Assembly (NCBI GenBank): GCA_017937885.1
Contig: JAGBCS010000022.1
Span: forward strand, 1 to 57,574
DNA from: Bacteroidales bacterium
GTDB lineage: Bacteria; Bacteroidota; Bacteroidia; Bacteroidales; UBA932
DNA: 57,574 bases
Direction of reading: 5' to 3'
Positions 7,948-14,407 of this stretch are shown piece after piece (position 1 is the stretch's first letter; every line of letters begins with the position of its first letter). The notes beneath the pieces were generated by a model. That model was given only the letters and a program-made list of their open reading frames with translations. It did no database searches and was not told the DNA's origin. A program made the position numbers and the translations under genes.

Positions 7948-8090
7948 CCAGGCTGTTGAGCGGAGAAAATCTGCCTAGAGATACCTGGGATGGAGTTCGT
8001 TCCGCTCAACGGCAGTATTTTCCGATCGTTGAGCGGGATGAACTATATTATAGGTACTCCAGAAGGAGTTTTCTCCGCTCAACGGCTTGG
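7948..8090. repeat. Four-copy alternating inverted-repeat element, copy A
   Basis: Contains four copies of a (C)CGTTGAGCGG-type motif in alternating orientation: forward 7953-7963, reverse 8002-8012, forward 8027-8037, reverse 8075-8085, with gaps of 38, 14 and 37 nt. The outermost copies extend into a 15-nt perfect inverted repeat, GTTGAGCGGAGAAAA against TTTTCTCCGCTCAAC. The element ends with CGGCTTGG. A second copy with the same architecture lies at 56887-57025. A short hairpin (CGGTCT-tc-AGACCG, 7934-7947) abuts the left end. The gene-free stretch 7837-8274 otherwise holds the ahcY 3' hairpin and a stem at 8225-8268; nothing recognisable was seen in 8091-8224. Confidence 0.8.
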
Positions 8091-8224
8091 CAAAATTGAT
8101 TGCCCTTACTCCGAATCGGCCCTACAGCTCCGGATCTGCCCTACAGAAATATAGTCAAGATCAAGAACGTCTCTTTGGGCTGAACTGCCCACCGTCCTTA
8201 ATATGTAGTTGCCTCAGACGTATC

Positions 8225-8268
8225 TGTCACGAAGACTACACCAGGAGCGTGTGCTGTTCTTCGTGACA
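8225..8268 (-). terminator. Possible terminator after the M64 gene
   Basis: TGTCACGAAGA (8225-8235) pairs with TCTTCGTGACA (8258-8268), an 11-bp perfect stem that starts 6 bases beyond the M64 stop codon. No clear U-run follows on the minus strand. Confidence 0.5.
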
Positions 8269-8274
8269 AGGAAA

Positions 8275-9963
8275 TTAGTTTTGGCTCAATCTTATGACAG
8301 GTGGAGCAAGAGGTATGAACTCGGTTGACGTTTTCATGGCATAATGCCTGACATCAGTCTGTTGTCTATCGTTTTTGATAAAGAACTCAAAATCCGTATT
8401 ATATCCAGACAAGTTCATCAATCGGCTGTATATTGCCCAACGACTTTGTGCGTTAAAATATGGAATATTGTTATTCATGCAACTATTTTCTTCAGAACGC
8501 CATACTCCATACTGGTATTCATATCCTCCTTCGAAAAGTCCTACCATCTCATAACCATCGAGACCGAAAAATCCTTTCCACAATACCTTTTCTGGATCAT
8601 CAGTGAAATCTAGATTCAAATAAAAACCTTCCTCTCTCAATCCAAGCATATAATCGATCCTAGATTTTGGCATTTCCTGATCATAATAGACATACTCATC
8701 CGCAAGGTAGCCGAAAGCATGGCCACCCGCTTCATGCTGAACAATGCCTCTGAAATCATAAGGAAATTCCTGACTGCTCATAGGACATAGTGCTATTGAA
8801 TTCCCATCTTCATATAGATAGGCTGTTCCCGCATACTTATCGCTATTCAGTATGACGATTGCGGTAACCTTATCATTATCAGATATTGTAATGGGCTTAC
8901 GGGCATATTCGAAAACGGTATCCTCATTACAAATGATTTCTGTGCCTGCACCATAAGCTGATCCGAATTTATTTCTGAAAGACCCTCCCAAAGAACCTTT
9001 AATGCCAACTCCCTCCTTTTCTGATTCAGCTACTACCATATATATGTTAAAATAATCAGCATATGTGTTATAAGGCTCAATTGAAAAGAAATGTTCTATA
9101 GCTGTTTTAACCGCCACTTCATATTTTCCATTGACAGATAAGTCTTTATTAGTAAACCCATCTCCCATAAATACAAGTTCAGCATTTGCGTTCTCAGAAA
9201 ATTGGAGAGTAATCACATCTCCATCTGCATACCATCCTTCATTTTCCTCCTGATTGTCATCCTTGCCTTCATCTTCTGCGTTATCATTCCCATTATCATC
9301 GTTTTTATCGTCATCATGATAGCCGCCGGATCTTTGAACCAGATATAAGGTGTCAGACAACCCTTCCTTATCTGCAGAAATAATCAATCTAGCTGTTCTT
9401 TCTGATAATGAAGTGTTGGATGAAACGTCAAACCGCGTTACTCTTACATCAGAAATTACATGACCGGAAATCATTCCGTCGGCTCCTTTATCTGATTGTC
9501 TGATCCACTGAATTCCGTCATCTAAGATGTCTATCTTGAAACGAACATTACTCCTTATTCCGACTTCGTATAGGCATGCTTCGGATGAAAGAGTATCTCT
9601 TTTTTCCCCTTCAAATTCCAGAATAGGCTTGGCTGATTGGGTTATATTTAATGTGTACTCATATTTGGTGGAAAATACGATTACAATAGCACTCCGTTGT
9701 TTTTGACTTTCATTTAAGGAAACAGTTATGTCAACCCACTTTTCGGCAACGGAAAGTTGCAGCCAATCCGGCAGTTCTGATGCAATCACCCAATCATTGC
9801 TATTGGGTATTTCTACAGTTTTATTTCCTCCATCCCAACCAAATATTACCTGTTGATGAGTAATATCCTGAGATGGAGGATTGGGTTCAGACTTGTCTAC
9901 ACATCCTACGACGATAAGCGGTAACACAAATCCAATTATTCTTTTAATCATAATAAGAGTCAT
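8275..9963 (-). CDS. M64-family metallopeptidase lipoprotein with BACON domains
   Basis: Secreted zinc peptidase of family M64; family founders cleave IgA, but the substrate here is unknown. The lipobox VVGC gives Cys21, so surface or periplasmic anchoring is likely. Two BACON-type beta-sandwich domains (about 35-113 and 115-213) are followed by a highly acidic Asp/Asn/Glu linker (216-242) and the peptidase domain (about 245-562). HEAGGH at 410-415 followed by LADEY at 420-424 is the zinc site. The start at 9963 overlaps the upstream stop (ATGA), suggesting translational coupling; an internal ATG at 9951 would also keep the lipobox. Last gene of the accessory lipoprotein cluster. Confidence 0.9.
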   Translation of the reverse strand: MTLIMIKRIIGFVLPLIVVGCVDKSEPNPPSQDITHQQVIFGWDGGNKTVEIPNSNDWVIASELPDWLQLSVAEKWVDITVSLNESQKQRSAIVIVFSTKYEYTLNITQSAKPILEFEGEKRDTLSSEACLYEVGIRSNVRFKIDILDDGIQWIRQSDKGADGMISGHVISDVRVTRFDVSSNTSLSERTARLIISADKEGLSDTLYLVQRSGGYHDDDKNDDNGNDNAEDEGKDDNQEENEGWYADGDVITLQFSENANAELVFMGDGFTNKDLSVNGKYEVAVKTAIEHFFSIEPYNTYADYFNIYMVVAESEKEGVGIKGSLGGSFRNKFGSAYGAGTEIICNEDTVFEYARKPITISDNDKVTAIVILNSDKYAGTAYLYEDGNSIALCPMSSQEFPYDFRGIVQHEAGGHAFGYLADEYVYYDQEMPKSRIDYMLGLREEGFYLNLDFTDDPEKVLWKGFFGLDGYEMVGLFEGGYEYQYGVWRSEENSCMNNNIPYFNAQSRWAIYSRLMNLSGYNTDFEFFIKNDRQQTDVRHYAMKTSTEFIPLAPPVIRLSQN

Positions 9964-11519
9964 TCATAGTATTCTATACTTATTTCTACTCTGTAATCTT
10001 CATCTCCATAAATTGTGACCATAGTCGGGTAGCCGTCAGAATCAATTTCGTAACCCAGAAAGTAAATTTCGTCCTCATCCATTATAAACATAAGTAAATT
10101 CTGAGAGTGGAAATTCTTGAATATCTTCCGGTCGCTCATTTCCATTTCTGGCGTGAAGCCGCCCCAACAATAGCAAAGGAAATCAATATTGCATTTATTA
10201 GGAGTGTCATAGTATGAATAGTATTCAATACTTTGTATTTCATTGTTTTGGTACCATGTTGTGCTTGTCATGTCTCCGTTCTCCCATTCACAATAGAAGT
10301 CGTATCCGTCAAAAGTCTCATAATGATAAATATTTCCATCATCATGATATGTCATATAGCGGGTACCTAACTCACTATCATACTTTTCCAACACCCAAGA
10401 GTCATTGAAATAATAAGTTGCCGGATCACCAGTATATCTGGATGTTGGAGAAACTGTCATCCTTTTGTTTTTATCATCCCACGTGTATTCTATGTTGCGA
10501 TTTGATCCGTCGTCATGTGTCTCTGTTATTGTTTTAATCCTACCCTCTACATCATAAAAGAAGTTGTATTCGTACTGAGTGGATTCATATTCTGGTTCAA
10601 TTTCTGTAGATGTTATTGTTTTTACTAACTTCTGCTTGTTCTTTTCATCGTCTTCTGTCTTTTCCTTCACCTCGGGCATGCTTTCAGGAAATCCATAACC
10701 ATAGTCAAAATATAAATAATTTTCCCCTGAGTATTCTGCAGGCAAAATCTGAGATATTGTCATGGATTCAACATTCCCTTTCTTGTCAAACTCATATGAG
10801 AATTCGAATACACCATCCTCACATTCATACCTTTTCAATAGATTCTTACTATACGCCCCTTTGATTTTCAACATTGGAAAGAGGGAGGTGAGCATGTCAT
10901 CAGAACCAAATAGGCACATAATGCTTGAGAGTGGGATGGAATATTTATCAGCATGATTTGTATAGTCTGCGTAATTTATTGTGCCGCCATAAGTTGATGG
11001 TATGCTGGTAAAGTTTCCATTTACATTCTTTATGTCATAATACTCCGAGTATTCATCTGATATTATTTTTACGCCGGAAATATAGCCGTTCATACTATAC
11101 GACATTTTTGCTTTATAATCATCTTCGGAGAAAAATACCTGACTGGCCAATCCGTTGCTGTTTAGATTAATGAGAGCATTACCATATCCCCATGCGTAAT
11201 TGACAGCAATTGTGTTTTCTGAATATGTGTACTCAGCAAAGGTTGCTTCGTCCCAAGGCACGTATATGCTGGTCAATTGTCCGTTTTTGTTGTAATTGAA
11301 TTCAAGATATCCTTCAGGACCTTCTGACAAATCCTTGAATAAAACCATTCCATATATCATGACAGGAGGCTCCTCCTGATTATTCTCCTCTTTGCTAGGA
11401 TTAGAAGGTCTTTCAGTCTGATTGGTCTCATCATCCCTATATTCTTCATTTGGATCAATGTCCGAACAAGCTGCTGCGCAAATAATAAATGGTAGCAATA
11501 ATGCGTATACAATTTTCAT
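9960..11519 (-). CDS. DUF4595-like modular lipoprotein (two blocks)
   Basis: 519 residues, function unknown. The signal peptide ends in AAAC (Cys18), followed by an Asp/Glu/Asn-rich spacer (19-50). The body is made of tyrosine- and aspartate-rich beta-hairpin repeats of the type Y-x-FD-x-x-G-x-[VL]-x-x-[IM], and resembles proteins annotated DUF4595. Two larger blocks are recognisable by NLLK/NLLM-type segments following IPLSS or NIDFLC stretches. The same signatures occur three times in the 1120-residue protein at 53463-56825, so the two are paralogous. Its stop overlaps the M64 start by 4 bases, implying joint expression and possibly joint function at the cell surface. Confidence 0.82.
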   Translation of the reverse strand: MKIVYALLLPFIICAAACSDIDPNEEYRDDETNQTERPSNPSKEENNQEEPPVMIYGMVLFKDLSEGPEGYLEFNYNKNGQLTSIYVPWDEATFAEYTYSENTIAVNYAWGYGNALINLNSNGLASQVFFSEDDYKAKMSYSMNGYISGVKIISDEYSEYYDIKNVNGNFTSIPSTYGGTINYADYTNHADKYSIPLSSIMCLFGSDDMLTSLFPMLKIKGAYSKNLLKRYECEDGVFEFSYEFDKKGNVESMTISQILPAEYSGENYLYFDYGYGFPESMPEVKEKTEDDEKNKQKLVKTITSTEIEPEYESTQYEYNFFYDVEGRIKTITETHDDGSNRNIEYTWDDKNKRMTVSPTSRYTGDPATYYFNDSWVLEKYDSELGTRYMTYHDDGNIYHYETFDGYDFYCEWENGDMTSTTWYQNNEIQSIEYYSYYDTPNKCNIDFLCYCWGGFTPEMEMSDRKIFKNFHSQNLLMFIMDEDEIYFLGYEIDSDGYPTMVTIYGDEDYRVEISIEYYE

Positions 11520-11536
11520 GATTCTATAAAATAATT

Positions 11537-11566
11537 AAAGGTATGTCACCTAGATGGCATACCTTT
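11537..11566 (-). terminator. Terminator of the small lipoprotein gene
   Basis: AAAGGTATG (11537-11545) pairs with CATACCTTT (11558-11566). On the minus strand the stem is followed by TTAATTATTTTATAG, a U-rich tract. It falls between the 11587-11988 gene and the next gene on the same strand. Confidence 0.7.
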
Positions 11567-11586
11567 AGAATAATCTTAGCCGTTAT

Positions 11587-11988
11587 TTAGTCTTTTTTAC
11601 CGGAGAATACAAAAGTATCCGAACCAATAATGAAAGTAACATTCAATATGCCATTTGAGATAGATCCAGATATAGAATATGCGGATTCTGATACCAATGT
11701 GACGACCCCGTTCTTTTCACTCACAATAAGATTAACTGGATCTGGATTTATATCAAAGTTCTCACAACTTATCTCGAATGATACTACATCTGAAGACCTA
11801 CGTGTAAGTGTGACGTATGCTCGCTGAGGCTCATCTGCATATCCTAAAGCACTTAATGTTCCCACATAATTACCAGCAATTGCGTGAGTAGAGAAATCCT
11901 CTGTCTTTGTCTGCTCTTCCTTTTCGCAGCTTATAAATGCCATACATGTGCATATGATGGCAACAACAAAAATACCTAGTCTTTTCAT
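11587..11988 (-). CDS. Small beta-rich lipoprotein (calycin-like)
   Basis: 133 residues from ATG 11988 (MKRLGIFVVAII); an upstream in-frame ATG at 12015 would put nine polar residues before the signal peptide. The lipobox FISC gives Cys21. The remainder has a short repetitive beta pattern, AGNYVGTLSAL...VTLTRRSSD...SGSISNGILNVTFII, like Bacteroidota calycin-like proteins that contain a G-x-Y-x-G start and an SGxxxxGxLxVTF end. The domain name is from memory; function is unknown. It is followed by its own terminator. Confidence 0.8.
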   Translation of the reverse strand: MKRLGIFVVAIICTCMAFISCEKEEQTKTEDFSTHAIAGNYVGTLSALGYADEPQRAYVTLTRRSSDVVSFEISCENFDINPDPVNLIVSEKNGVVTLVSESAYSISGSISNGILNVTFIIGSDTFVFSGKKD

Positions 11989-12076
11989 ATTTACATTGAT
12001 TTTTATTTGATACAAAAATAATCACAGTTGGACTGACGGGCGTTCTGTTAGTGTATCGAAATTGTTTACATGTATA

Positions 12077-12292
12077 CTATTCCGATACAGAATCCTGATA
12101 ATATTTGGATAAAATAAAAAAGAAGTCAAAATCCAATATTACTGAGGCTCGATATAAAGTATCTGTGTCTATGGACTTTTTTGCGAATATCTTATAGACA
12201 TTGGCTCGGGTACATGACAACTGCTCTGCAAACCGGATAACTGTCATGCCTTTCTCATCCACTTTCTGTCGGATCAGACTGCCTATGTGCAT
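12077..12292 (-). CDS. Small HTH (XRE-like) DNA-binding protein
   Basis: 71 residues. Residues about 5-50 (IRQKVDEKGMTVIRFAEQLSCTRANVYKIF in pieces) fit a Cro/C1-type helix-turn-helix, with the turn at QLSCTRANVYKIF; the tail DFDFFFILSKYY is hydrophobic and probably a dimerisation helix. It has no effector domain. It lies 88 bases upstream of the small lipoprotein gene on the same strand, so it may regulate the lipoprotein/M64 cluster. An intrinsic terminator lies upstream at 12335-12370, meaning that expression needs readthrough or a separate promoter not clearly seen. Confidence 0.8.
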   Translation of the reverse strand: MHIGSLIRQKVDEKGMTVIRFAEQLSCTRANVYKIFAKKSIDTDTLYRASVILDFDFFFILSKYYQDSVSE

Positions 12293-12319
12293 ATGATACT
12301 GAATTGTGCCGATAGAGTC

Positions 12320-12511
12320 TCAGAAGCGGCTGACATAAAAAAGCGTGGGACTCTGTAATTGCCATCCCACCTTCAGGCCTTCGCATGCCTTTACCAAGGA
12401 TAAGCAACGCATAAGCCCACGCAGGATGTATATACAGAAATGTAATGCCATAGAATGGCGCAGTTCTGAAGTTACACCAAGTAATGGGCGCTTCGTTGCT
12501 GATATCTTCAT
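12320..12511 (-). CDS. Doubtful 63-residue ORF inside the structured leader
   Basis: Encodes a basic peptide starting MKISATKRPLLG. The ORF runs through the intrinsic terminator at 12335-12370, so most transcripts would lack its stop codon. No domain is recognised. It may be a chance frame in a non-coding RNA, or a regulatory leader ORF for the HTH gene whose start lies 27 bases beyond it. Confidence 0.2.
   Translation of the reverse strand: MKISATKRPLLGVTSELRHSMALHFCIYILRGLMRCLSLVKACEGLKVGWQLQSPTLFYVSRF
12335..12370 (-). terminator. Intrinsic terminator upstream of the HTH gene
   Basis: On the minus strand GTGGGA (12365-12370) pairs with TCCCAC (12345-12350), followed by GCTTTTTTATG. It lies about 43 bases before the HTH start codon and closes the candidate leader RNA that begins near 12590. 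Confidence 0.7.
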
Positions 12512-12590
12512 GGTAATTCCAAAGTTGCGAAGTTTGAAGGTTGAAGATAACGCTTAAAACGCCTTATGTTTATCTGTCCTGCTTAACAGG
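12335..12590 (-). ncRNA. Candidate structured leader RNA or sRNA
   Basis: Minus strand. A -7 box TATATTTG at 12597-12604 predicts a start near 12590. The first bases form a strong hairpin, TGTCCTG-ttaag-CAGGACA in transcript orientation, and the transcript would end at the terminator 12335-12370, giving about 255 nt. The absence of a convincing protein and the bracketing by promoter, 5' hairpin and terminator suggest a small RNA or an attenuated leader of the HTH gene. No known RNA family was recognised. Confidence 0.45.
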
Positions 12591-12596
12591 ACAAGG

Positions 12597-12604
12597 CAAA
12601 TATA
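12597..12604 (-). promoter_or_regulatory. -7 box of the candidate leader RNA
   Basis: Minus strand TATATTTG (TAnnTTTG), immediately followed by a stable hairpin at the predicted 5' end of the transcript. Confidence 0.55.
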
Positions 12605-12649
12605 TAAAAAATAATGATAGCCAGACCAATTATCGATTTTAAAATAGTA

Positions 12650-12808
12650 TTACACCAGCAGATCTTTGGGTATGATCATCTTTGAAAATGCAAAAAGCTT
12701 CTTTCCAAGATTCTTGAGAGAAGTACGGTCGTGGATGTTCTTTCTTTCAGCCGCTCCGATCAGGAGATGAATGTGGCTATCCAGCTTAAGAATCATCACG
12801 ATAGACAT
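12650..12808 (-). CDS. Unrecognised 52-residue ORF, possibly a gene remnant
   Basis: Reads MSIVMILKLDSHIHLLIGAA, then a basic KNIHDRTSLKNLGKK stretch, ending in IIPKDLLV. The composition looks protein-like, but no family is recognised and it is very short. It sits in the gene-free stretch 12293-12907, which otherwise holds the candidate leader RNA and an inverted repeat at 12769-12895. It may be a decayed gene tail. Low confidence. Confidence 0.25.
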   Translation of the reverse strand: MSIVMILKLDSHIHLLIGAAERKNIHDRTSLKNLGKKLFAFSKMIIPKDLLV

Positions 12809-12895
12809 CGTTGATTTTGTAAGTATTAGATAATTAAGGTGTTATAAATCACCTTGTGGCTATCATGCTGCTAAATAGGCAGGATAGCCCACATT
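12769..12895. repeat. Repeated TGTGGCTATC motifs and hairpin before rodA 3' end
   Basis: GAATGTGGCTATC near 12770-12782 recurs as TGTGGCTATC at 12855-12864 and inverted as GATAGCCCACATTC at 12883-12896. The last two form a stem with one bulged base, just beyond the rodA stop codon on the minus strand, and could act as the rodA terminator. AAGGTG-ttataaat-CACCTT (near 12836-12855) is a second small stem. Confidence 0.4.
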
Positions 12896-12907
12896 CGACC
12901 CGTTAAA

Positions 12908-14404
12908 TCAGAAATACTTCCTCTCGTTACGGTCGAGAGCTATGAAGATGAACAGCAGAGCGGTGAATCCCCATAGTGAGGAGCCGCCATAGCTTACGAA
13001 CGGCAGAGGAATGCCGATCACGGGCATCAGACCGATTGTCATGCCGATATTGATGAACAGGTGCATGAATATACAGCATGCGACGCAGTAGCCGTATATG
13101 CGCGTGAATGCTTCCCTGCTTCTTTCAGCGTCCTTGATTATTCTCCATATAAGGAATACGTACAGAAGGATGACGAAAGCGGAACCGATGAATCCCCATT
13201 CCTCTCCGACCGTGCAGAATATGAAGTCGGTGCTCTGTTCCGGTACGAATCCGTAAGTCGTCTGCGTACCGTGCAGATATCCTTTTCCGGTAAGTCCGCC
13301 AGATCCGATCGCGATCATGGACTGATTTACGTTGTATCCCACTCCCGACGGGTCCTCCTTCATGCCCAGAAGCACTTCGATACGCTTTCTCTGGTGGTCC
13401 TGAAGGACATCGTTGAACAGGAAGTCCACTGAAAAGACCAGGGCGATACCGGCTATGGTGGATATCAGGGCAAGGTGGGTGAACATGTTGCGTTCGCGGA
13501 AGGCCTGGAATGCGATGAATGGCATTGAAAGCAAAGTTAGTCCGAGCAGTACGTACAAGGGCTTTATCTTTGTGAATATCGGCCTCCGTACCATGAGCTC
13601 TTCTCCCTCTACGGCAGATTCCGCCACTCCGGCAAGACTGCTGAATATGTCTGGAAGAAAGGCGAAGAGGACGATCAGCGGGACGCATATGATAAGCCAC
13701 CATTTGAATCTGCCGGAGTACAGGCAGATGCATAATGAGGCGACGGAAACCAATACCAGACAGGCTGTGAACGGAGATGCCGTAAGAGTAAGGATGAACA
13801 GCAGGATCGCCATTCCGATGATGAAGATCAGCCATCCGGAAAGCCCTTCTCTGTAAAGCATGAAAATGAAGCCGACATAGACGAGGGCCGATCCGGTTTC
13901 GCTTTGTCCCACGATGATAAGCATCGGCAGAAGTATGATCAGAGCGGTGATGAGAAAGTCCTTCATTCGTCCTATCCTGTATCCCAGCTGGCTCATCACT
14001 GCAGCAAGCATGAGGGACGTGGATATCTTTGATATTTCGGCAGGCTGGAACCTTATCGGGCCGAAGGCAAACCAGGACCGCGATCCCTTCACCTCGATTC
14101 CAAGGAAAATCACAGCCACAAGCAAGCCTATGACAAACAGATAGATAGGCAGGGATGCCCCTTCGTAAATCCTTGGAGGTATGACGAAAAGTATGAGCCC
14201 GGCAATACCCAGGGCTGATATCATCCATACGAACTGCTTGCCGCTTCGGCTGGCGAAATCGAAGATCGAACCTTCTTCCGTTGCGTGGACTGAAGCATAG
14301 ATGTTCGCCCATCCTATAAGAATGAGTACGAGCCAGCAGATGACCAGACTCCAGTCTATTGTCTTGGCCAGTCCTCTTCCTCTATGTCCTCCTGCGTCTC
14401 TCAT
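12908..14404 (-). CDS. rodA: Rod-shape SEDS glycosyltransferase RodA
   Basis: 498-residue SEDS (FtsW/RodA/SpoVE) integral membrane protein that polymerises lipid II into glycan strands in the elongasome, partnered with the class B PBP encoded upstream. About ten membrane segments. The family signatures visible are the KEDPSGVGYN region, GSGGLTGKGYLHGTQ (RodA-type GSGGxxGKGxxxGTQ), FVPEQSTDFIF, and the C-terminal GIPLPFVSYGGSS. The loop of about 75 residues before that region is longer than in E. coli RodA (370 aa), which explains the extra length. Last gene of mreB-mreC-mreD-mrdA-rodA, 3 bases after mrdA. Confidence 0.95.
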   Translation of the reverse strand: MRDAGGHRGRGLAKTIDWSLVICWLVLILIGWANIYASVHATEEGSIFDFASRSGKQFVWMISALGIAGLILFVIPPRIYEGASLPIYLFVIGLLVAVIFLGIEVKGSRSWFAFGPIRFQPAEISKISTSLMLAAVMSQLGYRIGRMKDFLITALIILLPMLIIVGQSETGSALVYVGFIFMLYREGLSGWLIFIIGMAILLFILTLTASPFTACLVLVSVASLCICLYSGRFKWWLIICVPLIVLFAFLPDIFSSLAGVAESAVEGEELMVRRPIFTKIKPLYVLLGLTLLSMPFIAFQAFRERNMFTHLALISTIAGIALVFSVDFLFNDVLQDHQRKRIEVLLGMKEDPSGVGYNVNQSMIAIGSGGLTGKGYLHGTQTTYGFVPEQSTDFIFCTVGEEWGFIGSAFVILLYVFLIWRIIKDAERSREAFTRIYGYCVACCIFMHLFINIGMTIGLMPVIGIPLPFVSYGGSSLWGFTALLFIFIALDRNERKYF

Positions 14405-14407
14405 GCA

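Noticed and set aside
8002..8037. Integron attC site: GCTCAAC and GTTGAGC fit RYYYAAC and GTTRRRY
   Set aside because: The inner pair spans only about 35 nt, shorter than known attC sites, L-box pairs with an extrahelical base are not visible, and no integrase or cassette array is present. The four-copy alternating layout is not that of attC.
7948..8090. CRISPR array
   Set aside because: Repeats are only about 10 bp and alternate in orientation; there are no cas genes.
7884..8099. 71-residue ORF downstream of ahcY
   Set aside because: It coincides with the inverted-repeat element and has no protein-like signature or promoter.
13125..14312. 395-residue minus-strand ORF within rodA
   Set aside because: It is a shifted frame of rodA, rich in His/Arg as expected of a shadow frame; rodA itself has all SEDS motifs.
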